Assembly (NCBI GenBank): GCA_026225055.1
Contig: JAMFSA010000105.1
Location: forward strand, 25,981 to 89,980
DNA from: Mucilaginibacter xinganensis
Lineage (GTDB): Bacteria > Bacteroidota > Bacteroidia > Sphingobacteriales > Sphingobacteriaceae
Reading direction: 5' to 3'
Length of the DNA stretch: 64,000 nucleotides
The notes under the pieces were generated by a model, which saw only the letters and a list, made by a program, of their open reading frames with translations, had not been told where the DNA came from and searched no databases. The number at the start of each line of letters is the position of its first letter. Position 1 is the stretch's first letter. Of the stretch, positions 25,859 to 33,244 are shown one piece after another. The position numbers and the translations under genes were made by a program.

Positions 25859-27556
25859 TCAACCCTCATCAACATTCACATTAATTGTAGTATTCGTCAA
25901 ATGCACAGGCGACTGCGGTCCTTCCCAGACGCTACCGTTAACAAGATATAACTCGTAATAAACCAACCATTCCGCGACCCAAGGAATAGTGAGTTCAGCC
26001 ACCCGGCTAGATTCGGTCCATTTCAGATCTGGCGGGAAACTAAGACACAAGCTATGGTCTTTATACATGTGGATTTTATGGGATGTCTCAATTTCTGGGT
26101 GGAGTACCGTTGTTTTTGGCTCCTTCCCTACCACATATTCGATCAGAATCTTGTAAGCCCGAGTTCCCCCTGTCGGGGTAATCCAGCCGGTACATTTTAA
26201 TACCTTATTTTCAATCCTACATTTCAAAAAGGAGAATTTTTTTTCAATAAGAGTTTGCTGAAATTTAAGGGCGCCAAACTTATGGTCGCGCCTTTTGGGA
26301 ATATACGGCGGATGTGAAAAATGAAAGCGGTGAGGCTGGTTTTGGACAACAGCCGGGTCTTTAGTAATATGTCCGAATTCGTTTGTGCCTGCCGCTCCTG
26401 TTGCCAGTAAAGTCGCAGCCTGTCGCAATGGTGATGATGAAGCCGGATTTTGCAGCACTGAACCTGGGCTGAAAGCCCTGTTTACCGTACGGTCTCCGAA
26501 CGATTGCTTTAATGTCATGGTATAGTCGTCGTGGCCTTTTGAAAGTTTATCGTTTCGCAATAAAGCCAGGAAAGCGGAGTGCCATTCATTGAAGGTCTTT
26601 TTTAGTCGGCTGTCAACGGCCCATTTATCTGCAAAATTTTCATTGGGGTTTACCGGGTTAGCGATCCATTTGATGCCGTTCCGGTTTTCAATGTATGCGG
26701 GCATTTTCTCTACAATACCGTAAATTATATCGAAAAATAAATTTGACGGCGTATTCCTGATTACCTCAGTATAAGATAATGCAGCAAGTGTTGTTATTAT
26801 AACAGAAATAGGCCGCAGGTCGTCATCCCCATACATTTGATCCCTATGCCGCTTCATTAATTGTATACCACGCTGTAACGGTGTCCTGACCTTATATTCC
26901 GGGATTTTATCCATGCTCATTTTCAGTTCTGCTGAAAGCATATTTCGGATTTGGTCAGCCTGAAATTTCATAACTTCGAGGAACCATAGCGCATAGCCTT
27001 CGGGGTTACTTCCCATCCATTCACTGGTATAAGTATGATATTGCGGATGGCGGTCATCGGTAATCTTGATCGCATGCATTGCATATTTTTCAGGGACGCC
27101 GAGCGTGACGAATTGCATATAGTTATCAGCAACTGCAGGAACAATGTCAAGATGAAAGCGTGTGGCCTCGCTGTAAATTAATCGCCAGCACCTGTGCTTC
27201 TCCCGTAACATCCGTTGGTAATTCGAATCTTTGTTTAGCCTGTAAGCAATTAATTGCTTAATCCGGTACTGGCTGTCCGGCAAATTAATCATCAGCCAGC
27301 AAGTGGTATCCACGTCGAACTCGCATTCTTCATGATCCGGCCGTACTACTGTGCCAATCCTAAAAGAACCCTGGGGTACGAGCTTTGGTTTATAAATGGC
27401 AAGGCTCCCCAGTGGGTCTGCCAAGAAACGACCGACCGCTTCATAGCGTTCAATCGCGTCCTGGTATTGCCTGTCTGTCAGGTCGATTGACTTGGCTAAT
27501 TTTTCCAGGTTTGCTCCCGCCTGTTGCCGGTGGGATAAACTTAATGTGTTGATCAT
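25859..27556 (-). CDS. CBASS CD-NTase fused to an E2-like domain
   Basis: A 565-aa protein. Residues ~1-400 are a cGAS/DncV-like nucleotidyltransferase: the GS motif in PQGSFRIGTVV (G63-S64), the metal pair in EFDVD (D81, D83) and the third Asp in RFHLDIVP (D137). Residues ~430-550 look like the small E2-like protein of short type II CBASS systems: YKILIEYVVGKEPK, HMYKDHSLCLSFPPDLKW with candidate active Cys504, and TIPWVAEWLVYYELYL. In known systems the E2 is a separate gene that acts on the CD-NTase C-terminus; here both are one chain that ends in Gly. It starts 2 nt after the Cap5 gene and should make the cyclic nucleotide that activates Cap5. Confidence 0.8.
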   Translation of the reverse strand: MINTLSLSHRQQAGANLEKLAKSIDLTDRQYQDAIERYEAVGRFLADPLGSLAIYKPKLVPQGSFRIGTVVRPDHEECEFDVDTTCWLMINLPDSQYRIKQLIAYRLNKDSNYQRMLREKHRCWRLIYSEATRFHLDIVPAVADNYMQFVTLGVPEKYAMHAIKITDDRHPQYHTYTSEWMGSNPEGYALWFLEVMKFQADQIRNMLSAELKMSMDKIPEYKVRTPLQRGIQLMKRHRDQMYGDDDLRPISVIITTLAALSYTEVIRNTPSNLFFDIIYGIVEKMPAYIENRNGIKWIANPVNPNENFADKWAVDSRLKKTFNEWHSAFLALLRNDKLSKGHDDYTMTLKQSFGDRTVNRAFSPGSVLQNPASSSPLRQAATLLATGAAGTNEFGHITKDPAVVQNQPHRFHFSHPPYIPKRRDHKFGALKFQQTLIEKKFSFLKCRIENKVLKCTGWITPTGGTRAYKILIEYVVGKEPKTTVLHPEIETSHKIHMYKDHSLCLSFPPDLKWTESSRVAELTIPWVAEWLVYYELYLVNGSVWEGPQSPVHLTNTTINVNVDEG

Positions 27557-27557
27557 C

Positions 27558-28682
27558 TTATATTATTTTAATAGTGGGTACAAAACTGTTGTTAACTTTA
27601 TTTTGGTCGTAGATAAGCAAATTGAGGTCTGCTTTAGGCATCCATGTACGGCCAAATTCTACTGCTGCCGAAACCGGCATTGCAGGAAAGACGTGCAACG
27701 TGTTTTGTTGCCCATGTCTTAATTTGATCTCATCATAAATTTTACGGCAAATTTGCCTGAACTCAATTAGTAATTCTTTACTGCGCATGAAATCATTATT
27801 CGGATCATTTACAGCAATTTCCCAAACGGCATGCGGCTCGCTGATAACCTGGCTAATTCGTTCATCGGTAATATGCCTGCTTAGGGATATCTTTAATACA
27901 GGGGTTCCTGTAAAACTTTCAGGACGTATTATACTAAAAACATGCTTATGGATATGAGTCTGCCACTCCCAACTTGCAGGTTCGCGATGCCGCTGGTAAA
28001 CATCCGCCGGAAAAATATCGGACAATAAAGTTCCGAACTTTATAAGCAGGGGCATCGGTGCCAACCCAAATACGGAAAAATGTTGAACGGGGTGATTGCC
28101 TTTCAAGGGGAGCATATGCTGGGCGAACATATCGGTCAGCTGCTTTTCTTGCAAATTCCAATACCCTGGGGTGTGATCGTTGAATGATAAATTCTTAATG
28201 CCCAATTCTATTGGCCGTATGGAAACGGGATATCGATAGGGCAGCATAGCGTAAGCAGCATCCCGATAATTGAGCGGCACCTGCTCTTGCCCAATGTTCG
28301 CACCAAACAAAACGACATGGCTTTGTTTTTCAGCTGTGAGCCCGGTTAATATACTGATTCGTTGTTCATGTCTGGCCTTCATCTCGATCAACCTCCGCGC
28401 AGGATGTTCCGATTCCTGCTCTCGATCCACGAGTCGGTGGTGCCGGTCGCAGAGCAACATAAGATTGGAAAGATCCCTTTTCAGCAATGAAGAAAATACC
28501 GGGTCGTACCTAGGCCCGCCTATGCTATCGGCATAGATATGCGCGATATAGGCGCTGTTAAATTCCGCCTTTGTCAATTCATCATAAAACAAGGGCTCAT
28601 TACAGTCTTCGTACTGACAACGTCCTGCTGACATTCCCCAAAGCCTTAATTTAACCGACTCCGGTATTTTCGTTACAGACAT
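27558..28682 (-). CDS. cap5: Cap5: HNH-SAVED CBASS effector nuclease
   Basis: A 374-aa protein from MSVTKIPESVKL; this ATG follows the preceding stop codon directly, so I prefer it to the ORF start at 28703. The N-terminal HNH nuclease has CQYEDCNEPL, AYIAHIYADSIGGPRYDP and NLMLLCDRHHRLVD (His pair). The C-terminal half is a SAVED domain (FGLAPMPLLIKFGTLLSD, HVFPAMPVSAAVEFGRTW, LNLLIYDQN). Cap5 proteins bind the cyclic nucleotide made by the CD-NTase through SAVED, assemble and degrade DNA, which kills the infected cell. It is coupled to the CD-NTase gene next door. Confidence 0.9.
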   Translation of the reverse strand: MSVTKIPESVKLRLWGMSAGRCQYEDCNEPLFYDELTKAEFNSAYIAHIYADSIGGPRYDPVFSSLLKRDLSNLMLLCDRHHRLVDREQESEHPARRLIEMKARHEQRISILTGLTAEKQSHVVLFGANIGQEQVPLNYRDAAYAMLPYRYPVSIRPIELGIKNLSFNDHTPGYWNLQEKQLTDMFAQHMLPLKGNHPVQHFSVFGLAPMPLLIKFGTLLSDIFPADVYQRHREPASWEWQTHIHKHVFSIIRPESFTGTPVLKISLSRHITDERISQVISEPHAVWEIAVNDPNNDFMRSKELLIEFRQICRKIYDEIKLRHGQQNTLHVFPAMPVSAAVEFGRTWMPKADLNLLIYDQNKVNNSFVPTIKII

Positions 28683-28683
28683 T

Positions 28684-28857
28684 TTACTTCTCCTTTCGCA
28701 CACCTTTAAAAGGATCGCCGTCTTTTTTTACGTCCATAAATCTGCCTGTTTCTGTGTCTCTTTTTACCCACTGTTCTGTTTGCGGATTATAAGTTTGACT
28801 GCGCTCTCTTACTGCGCCATTGCGATGTCCATCGCTTGGTTTACCATTTGTCGCCAT
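28684..28857 (-). CDS. 57-aa protein at the head of the CBASS operon
   Basis: A 57-aa ORF, below usual length cut-offs: it begins MATNGKPSDGHRNGAVRERS, continues QTYNPQTEQWVKRDTETGRF and ends MDVKKDGDPFKGVRKEK. Very basic and Gly/Asn-rich, without a membrane segment. The stop overlaps the Cap5 start region (TAAAATG), which argues for a translated, coupled gene. The sequence looks like a small conserved protein that I associate with Bacteroidota nuclease operons, but I cannot name a family. It could be a regulator, an inhibitor or a nucleic-acid-binding accessory. Confidence 0.6.
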   Translation of the reverse strand: MATNGKPSDGHRNGAVRERSQTYNPQTEQWVKRDTETGRFMDVKKDGDPFKGVRKEK

Positions 28858-29291
28858 CTCGTTTTATTTAAGGATGAAACATTCATAAAACTACCATGCG
28901 TCACGTGCCAGGTAGCATTTTCCGGTATCAGGAATAAGAAATATGGAGAGAATAACGGCGGGCTGTTTGGAAAAATATAAAACTTTCCTACTTTAGGTGC
29001 TGTTAAGAAAATAACATGTCATACAAGTGCATCACCGGCGCAAGCCGGCCTGATTAGCTTTGAAACACTTAGCCTGATTTTGGACTCGTACTCCTGATCA
29101 GGCTTTCTTATTTATATAAAGAACAATTCTTTTAAGAATAACTAAATTTACGCGTTTTCTACAGAAATATTCATTTTATAAATGATTTAATTACTAACAC
29201 TGCGTTATTTTGTCCACAATAGCCCAAATTTTAAAACAAATGGTGTTTTTAACTAAAATTTAATACCTTAGTTGATGTTACTGCCTGGCAT
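28858..29291. other. divergent region between CBASS operon and AAA ATPase gene
   Basis: About 430 nt with no ORF that I trust. It must hold the CBASS promoter (minus) and that of the ATPase gene (plus). Hairpins lie in the middle (see 29035-29104). No clear TAnnTTTG box found. Confidence 0.45.
29035..29104 (+). ncRNA. candidate small structured RNA or attenuator
   Basis: A tetraloop hairpin CCGGC-GCAA-GCCGG (29035-29048) is followed by AGCCTGAT (29071-29078)/ATCAGGCT (29097-29104), which is followed by TTCTTATTTAT. A second GCCTGATT at 29049 could pair with the same right arm, so two exclusive folds exist. No promoter was identified, so this is a proposal only. Confidence 0.3.
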
Positions 29292-30581
29292 ATGTTAATA
29301 AAATTTACCGTAAAGAACTTCCTTTCATTTATGGACGAGGCGACTTTAGACCTCGAAGCGGGCTCAATACGTGAATTTCCTAAAAATATTTTTGGTGCGC
29401 GAAAAGGGACGCAGGAAATTAAACTATTGAAAAATGTTACTCTTTTCGGTGCCAACTCTTCTGGCAAAACCAATTTCTTAAAAGCTTTCTCAATGATGCG
29501 CTATTGGGTGCTGCGTGGTTATAGTGATACGACCGAAGGGAAGAAGATACCCGTAAAGCCATTTGTACTTAATACATCGACCGAAAATGGTCCAACTCAT
29601 TTCGAGGTACATTTTTTGATAGAACGCACTGGTTACCGCTATGGTTATTTAGCGGATAAGGAGCGCATACATGAAGAATGGTTGTTTACGACAACCAAGC
29701 GAAAAGAGGAATTGATATTTACCCGCAGCGGTGATGAATATAGGATCGAACGGGGCTTCCAAGCGGAACAGAAACAACGTGTGAAGATGTTCCAGGAGTT
29801 CACCAAATCCCCCGTTTTATTTTTGACAGTACTGGCGCAATGGAATATCGGATTTGCGCAGACTATTGTGAATTGGTTTCTCAGGCATCGTTTATACCTA
29901 AACAATGAATTGGACGATGATATTAATATCACTGCAGACTTATTACTTCACCCATCTTACCGAGCAATAATATATGAAATCATCAAACAGTCCGACCTTG
30001 GCTTTGCAACAATAAAGGAGGAACTTGATGATACAAACAAGATGCCGAAAAAGCATCTGGCAGCTTATTACGCACTTAACGAGGAAATACTAAAAAAATA
30101 TAAGATTAAAACCCGGCATGAACGGTTCAATGCGGCGTGGGAGGCGAAAGGATTTGTATACTTCGACCTAGAGGAAGAAGAATCTGCAGGTGCTAGGAAG
30201 TTTGTTGCTCTGCTCGGACCTATCGTAAGAGCACTGGTTGATGGGGAAATTATCTGGATCGATGAACTTGATGCCCGTTTGCACACTATGCTGGTAAATT
30301 TGCTTGTTTTAATGATCAATTCTCCGAAATATAATCAACGCGGCGCGCAGGCGGTGATCACCACGCATAATGTCCAATTGTTTAAAAAATTAAGGCGGGA
30401 TCAGATGTTTTTGCTAGAAAAAAATAAATATGGTATTTCTGCGATGTCAAGTGTCTACACCGGCAAGCCACATATCCGCGGCGACGCGATCTTAGACAAG
30501 GAATATTTGAACGCGCAGCTTGGGGGAGTTCCCAGCATTAGCGAGCAATTGTTCATCGACTTTAATAAAGATCCTGAATAA
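29292..30581 (+). CDS. AAA_21 / RloA-AbiLi-like ATPase
   Basis: A 429-aa ATPase of the overcoming-lysogenisation-defect related group. The N-terminus is MLIKFTVKNFLSFMDEATL, typical of these proteins; Walker A is TLFGANSSGKTNFLKAF (about residues 50-66), and the C-terminal part has Walker B-like EIIWIDELDARLHTML and the switch His in AQAVITTHNVQLFKKL. Such ATPases act in abortive infection, usually with a partner such as RloB. No partner follows here; the attachment site begins 250 nt downstream. It may act alone or have lost its partner. Confidence 0.8.
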   Translation: MLIKFTVKNFLSFMDEATLDLEAGSIREFPKNIFGARKGTQEIKLLKNVTLFGANSSGKTNFLKAFSMMRYWVLRGYSDTTEGKKIPVKPFVLNTSTENGPTHFEVHFLIERTGYRYGYLADKERIHEEWLFTTTKRKEELIFTRSGDEYRIERGFQAEQKQRVKMFQEFTKSPVLFLTVLAQWNIGFAQTIVNWFLRHRLYLNNELDDDINITADLLLHPSYRAIIYEIIKQSDLGFATIKEELDDTNKMPKKHLAAYYALNEEILKKYKIKTRHERFNAAWEAKGFVYFDLEEEESAGARKFVALLGPIVRALVDGEIIWIDELDARLHTMLVNLLVLMINSPKYNQRGAQAVITTHNVQLFKKLRRDQMFLLEKNKYGISAMSSVYTGKPHIRGDAILDKEYLNAQLGGVPSISEQLFIDFNKDPE

Positions 30582-30651
30582 AAAGAAGTTATCCTCTTCA
30601 GTCCGACTTGCTAAAAAAAGTTCATCTTTTAGCTATTTTGTTAACGTTCGT

Positions 30652-30744
30652 TTGAAGTTCGAAATCGTTTGATTATCTTTGAAATGGGATAACCGAATGT
30701 TCTTAAATTGCATCAAACCGAGTCAATATAGCTGGTGCCCAAAA
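30652..30744. promoter_or_regulatory. promoter-like box and inverted end motif at the island right end
   Basis: TTG (30652-30654), a 19-nt spacer and TATCTTTG (30674-30681) make a good promoter pointing right, but no intact gene follows. CTGGTGCCCAAAA (30732-30744) is the exact inverse of TTTTGGGCACCAG at 16859-16871 near the left end. Confidence 0.5.
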
Positions 30745-30833
30745 TGATGCCCTATTTTGATGAAAAAATGATTAAAGTGCATTTAAAGCACCTAATGGCA
30801 TATAAAATTGAGTCAGTTAGGGTCCAAAAGGAC

Positions 30834-30847
30834 CCCAGCGGGATCAC
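30834..30847 (+). mobile_element. right attachment site (attR) of the defence island
   Basis: CCCAGCGGGATCAC, an exact 14-bp copy of the tRNA-Lys 3' end at 16457-16470. The flanks differ on both sides. The 14.4-kb stretch between the two copies is the island; the broken integrase gene begins 220 nt to the right of this site. Confidence 0.75.
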
Positions 30848-30880
30848 AGAGAGGTCACCAAACCATCTCAAAGTAACTAA

Positions 30881-30900
30881 AGCCACTTGAAAAAGTGGCT
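30881..30900 (+). terminator. Rho-independent terminator
   Basis: AGCCACTT-GAAA-AAGTGGCT with a run of T after it, just right of attR. It mirrors the terminator after tRNA-Lys at the left end. Confidence 0.8.
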
Positions 30901-31069
30901 TTTTTCGTTTAAAGGCATTTTTCATAACTCAATACAGATCAATGTAACACAAAGTAATCGGTAACCTATTCCTTTTGCCGAAATTAGGTTACCGAATTTA
31001 TCCCGGTTTTAGTTATACCTCTTTGATTTTCAGCGCGAAGAACCATGGTTTAACTTAAAAAAAATGGTT

Positions 31070-32294
31070 ATGAAAGTAAATAAATATCTTTCAATTTTAT
31101 TCTGGCTATGGCGTCAAAAAGCCAGCAAGGACGGCCTTGCTCCTATTTATGTACGTATCACTGTAAAAGGTGACCGGGATGGTTTTCATCCGGCAAAAAA
31201 ATCCATCCTGATTTCTGGGACGAAGAAACCTCAAGCGCGAACAGAGTGTGCCCCGACAGCAAATTCATTAACAGCTATATAACAAAAACAAAGGCTGAAT
31301 TGGAGCGACATTACAACCAGCTTGCATCCTTTAATGAAAAGGTAACCGCAGCAATGTTGAAAGAAGCGTATATGCCGAAACAAGTGTTGCAAAAAACATT
31401 GATGCAGGCTTTTAAGTTGCATAATAATAAATTTGCAGAACGCGTCAGCAAGAATAAAGGCAGCGATGGAACATTGTCGAGATATGAACGGCTAAAAGAC
31501 AAAGTCGAAGCTTTCCTTAAAAAGAAATACAAGATTGCTGATATTGCATTGGAAGATATTGAGATGGCGCTCGCCATTAATTTCTTTCACTACCTGACGA
31601 TGGAAAATATTGGAGATAATACAGCAATGAAGTATGTGAAAACTTTAAAGCAGATTATTGATCGCGCTATTGGTGAGGGTTGGATTAAACACAATGCAAT
31701 CACCGGCTTTAAATGCACTTACGTTGACCCGGACAGGGAAACGTTGGAACAGCACGAAATACTGAAAATGTATACCGGTAAAGCGCCTTGAAGAAGTACG
31801 TGACGTCTATGTATTTTGCTGTTTTACAGGATATGCTTACGAAACAGTTTATAACCTAGAACCGGAAAATATTTTTACAGGGTTGGATGGCAAGCTATGG
31901 ATCACAAAAGACCGGCGTAGAGGAAACAGTACCCTTATTACCCGTTGCGCTGGAAATTATTAAAAAGTATAACGACCATCCCTATTGTCTTGCAGAAAAT
32001 AAGCTATTGCCAGTTAACAGTAATTTCAGGTACAACGCCTACCTGAAAGAGTTGGCGGTAATCTGTGGGATCAGCAAGGACCTGACCACGCATACCGCCC
32101 GGCACACCTTTGCTACAACCATTACCCTCGAAAATGATGTACCTATCGAAACGATTGGCAAAATGTTGGGGCATAAAGATTTGCGGTCCACACAGAAATA
32201 CGCAAAAATAACCAAACATAAAATAAGTAATAAGATGAAGTCGCTGGAGAACAAATTATTTAATGCCGACGGATTATTAAAAGCAACCTGTTAA
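31070..32294 (+). pseudogene. tyrosine recombinase (integrase), broken by several frameshifts
   Basis: Pieces of one ~410-aa phage-type integrase in at least three frames. The N-terminal arm-binding part reads WLWRQKASKDGLAPIYVRI; the core-binding part is in 31246-31791 (DKVEAFLKKKYKIADIAL, FFHYLTMENIGDNTAMKYV). The catalytic domain is in 31800-31890 (FCCFTGYAYETVYNLEPENI, where the Arg of the T-G-x-R motif is replaced) and in 31887-32294 (HTARHTFATTITLEND, LGHKDLRSTQKYAKIT). The breaks sit near A-runs. The final H-x-x-R..Y motifs survive, but the gene cannot make an active enzyme. Confidence 0.85.
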
Positions 32295-32299
32295 ATCCC

Positions 32300-32328
32300 A
32301 TTTGACATCACAAATTGTGATGTCAAAT
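32300..32328. repeat. palindrome 1 of the ORF6N-associated set
   Basis: ATTTGACATCACAA-A-TTGTGATGTCAAAT, a perfect 14-bp inverted repeat directly after the integrase stop codon. Confidence 0.9.
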
Positions 32329-32363
32329 TTACAATGATAACAGAACAAAAGAATAATTATAAA

Positions 32364-32391
32364 ATTGGAGGTAACAATTGTAACCTCCAAT
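32364..32391. repeat. palindrome 2 of the ORF6N-associated set
   Basis: ATTGGAGGTAACAA and TTGTAACCTCCAAT: 13 of 14 positions pair around a CAATTG centre. It lies 33 nt upstream of the ORF6N gene start. Confidence 0.85.
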
Positions 32392-32423
32392 CTATCGAAC
32401 GACTAACGTTAATATTTAATATC

Positions 32424-32964
32424 ATGGAACAACCAATAATAATACCGGATGAAATTGTAATAAGCAAAATCTATTTTGTTCGCAACCAAAAAGTTATGAT
32501 TGACAGTGATCTGGCAGAATTATACAGTGTAGAGACAAAAAGACACATAGAGCAGGTCAACAGAAACATTTACAGATTTCCTGAAGATTTCATGTTTCAA
32601 CTTACTGAAAACTAAATTTGAGACTTTGAGGTCGCAAATTGCGACCTCAAAAAGAGGTGGCCGCAGGTATGCTCCGTATGTATTTACAGAACATGGCGTA
32701 TTAATGTTATCAAGCGTATTAAACGGTAAACAGGCGATCGAAGTAAACATTCAAATCATGCGTATTTTTACACGAGTTCGCCAAATGTTTTTAGACAACA
32801 CAGAGCTTCGCCTCGAAATTGAAAAAATCAAAAGCAAACTGGATAACCAGGATAAAAACATGGAGATAGTTTTTCGATATCTCGATGAATTAATAACAAC
32901 AAAAGAAAGTGCAAAATCACGTAAAAGAATCGGTTATAAGCCTGACGAACTTCAAGAAGAGTAA
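32424..32964 (+). pseudogene. ORF6N (KilA-N-like) DNA-binding protein, frameshifted
   Basis: Begins MEQPIIIPDEIVISKIYFVR, continues MIDSDLAELYSVETKRHIEQ and RFPEDFMFQLTEN, then hits a stop at 32613. The next frame supplies the rest: FETLRSQIATSKRGGRRYAP, YVFTEHGVLMLSSVLNGKQA and a coiled-coil tail (LEIEKIKSKLDNQDKNMEIV). This is the normal order of an ORF6N protein of about 180 aa with one base lost between LTEN and FETL. These DNA-binding proteins are common in Bacteroidota mobile elements; their target is not known. The LRSQIATS codons form a palindrome that is echoed in the flanking DNA. Confidence 0.8.
32625..32651. repeat. palindrome 3 of the ORF6N-associated set (inside the gene)
   Basis: TTTGAGGTCGCAA-A-TTGCGACCTCAAA, a perfect 13-bp inverted repeat that overlaps the codons for LRSQIATS in the ORF6N gene. 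Confidence 0.9.
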
Positions 32965-32970
32965 CGGCAA

Positions 32971-33140
32971 CGATTAAAAATGATATGCATATTGAAACAG
33001 CAGGTAAAATGTCGGGGCATAAAGATCTGCGTTCTACCCATAAAATACGTCAAAATCACCAGACGAAAATAAGCAATAGCATGAAATCGCCCTCGTGTAA
33101 ATTGTTTGATGCTGATGGACTGGCAATAGCTACCTGTTAA
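32971..33140 (+). pseudogene. second 3' remnant of a tyrosine integrase
   Basis: A partial copy of the integrase end: HIETAGKMSGHKDLRSTHK, then KISNSMKSPSCKLFDADGLA and ATC at the stop. It is clearly homologous to 32130-32294 (ETIGKMLGHKDLRSTQKY .. LFNADGLLKATC) but diverged and internally frameshifted. The ORF6N gene therefore lies between two integrase ends, as if an element was inserted at, or recombined into, the end of an integrase gene. Confidence 0.8.
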
Positions 33141-33144
33141 ATTG

Positions 33145-33175
33145 AACTTGAAGTCGCAAATTGCGACTTCAAGTT
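33145..33175. repeat. palindrome 4 of the ORF6N-associated set
   Basis: AACTTGAAGTCGCAA-A-TTGCGACTTCAAGTT, a perfect 15-bp inverted repeat five bases after the stop codon of the second integrase remnant, the same place that palindrome 1 has behind the first. Confidence 0.9.
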
Positions 33176-33244
33176 ATTTAAATCATTATTGCAAAATATC
33201 AAGAATTAATGGGAAAATCAATAACTAAAACCGAACACCCTATC

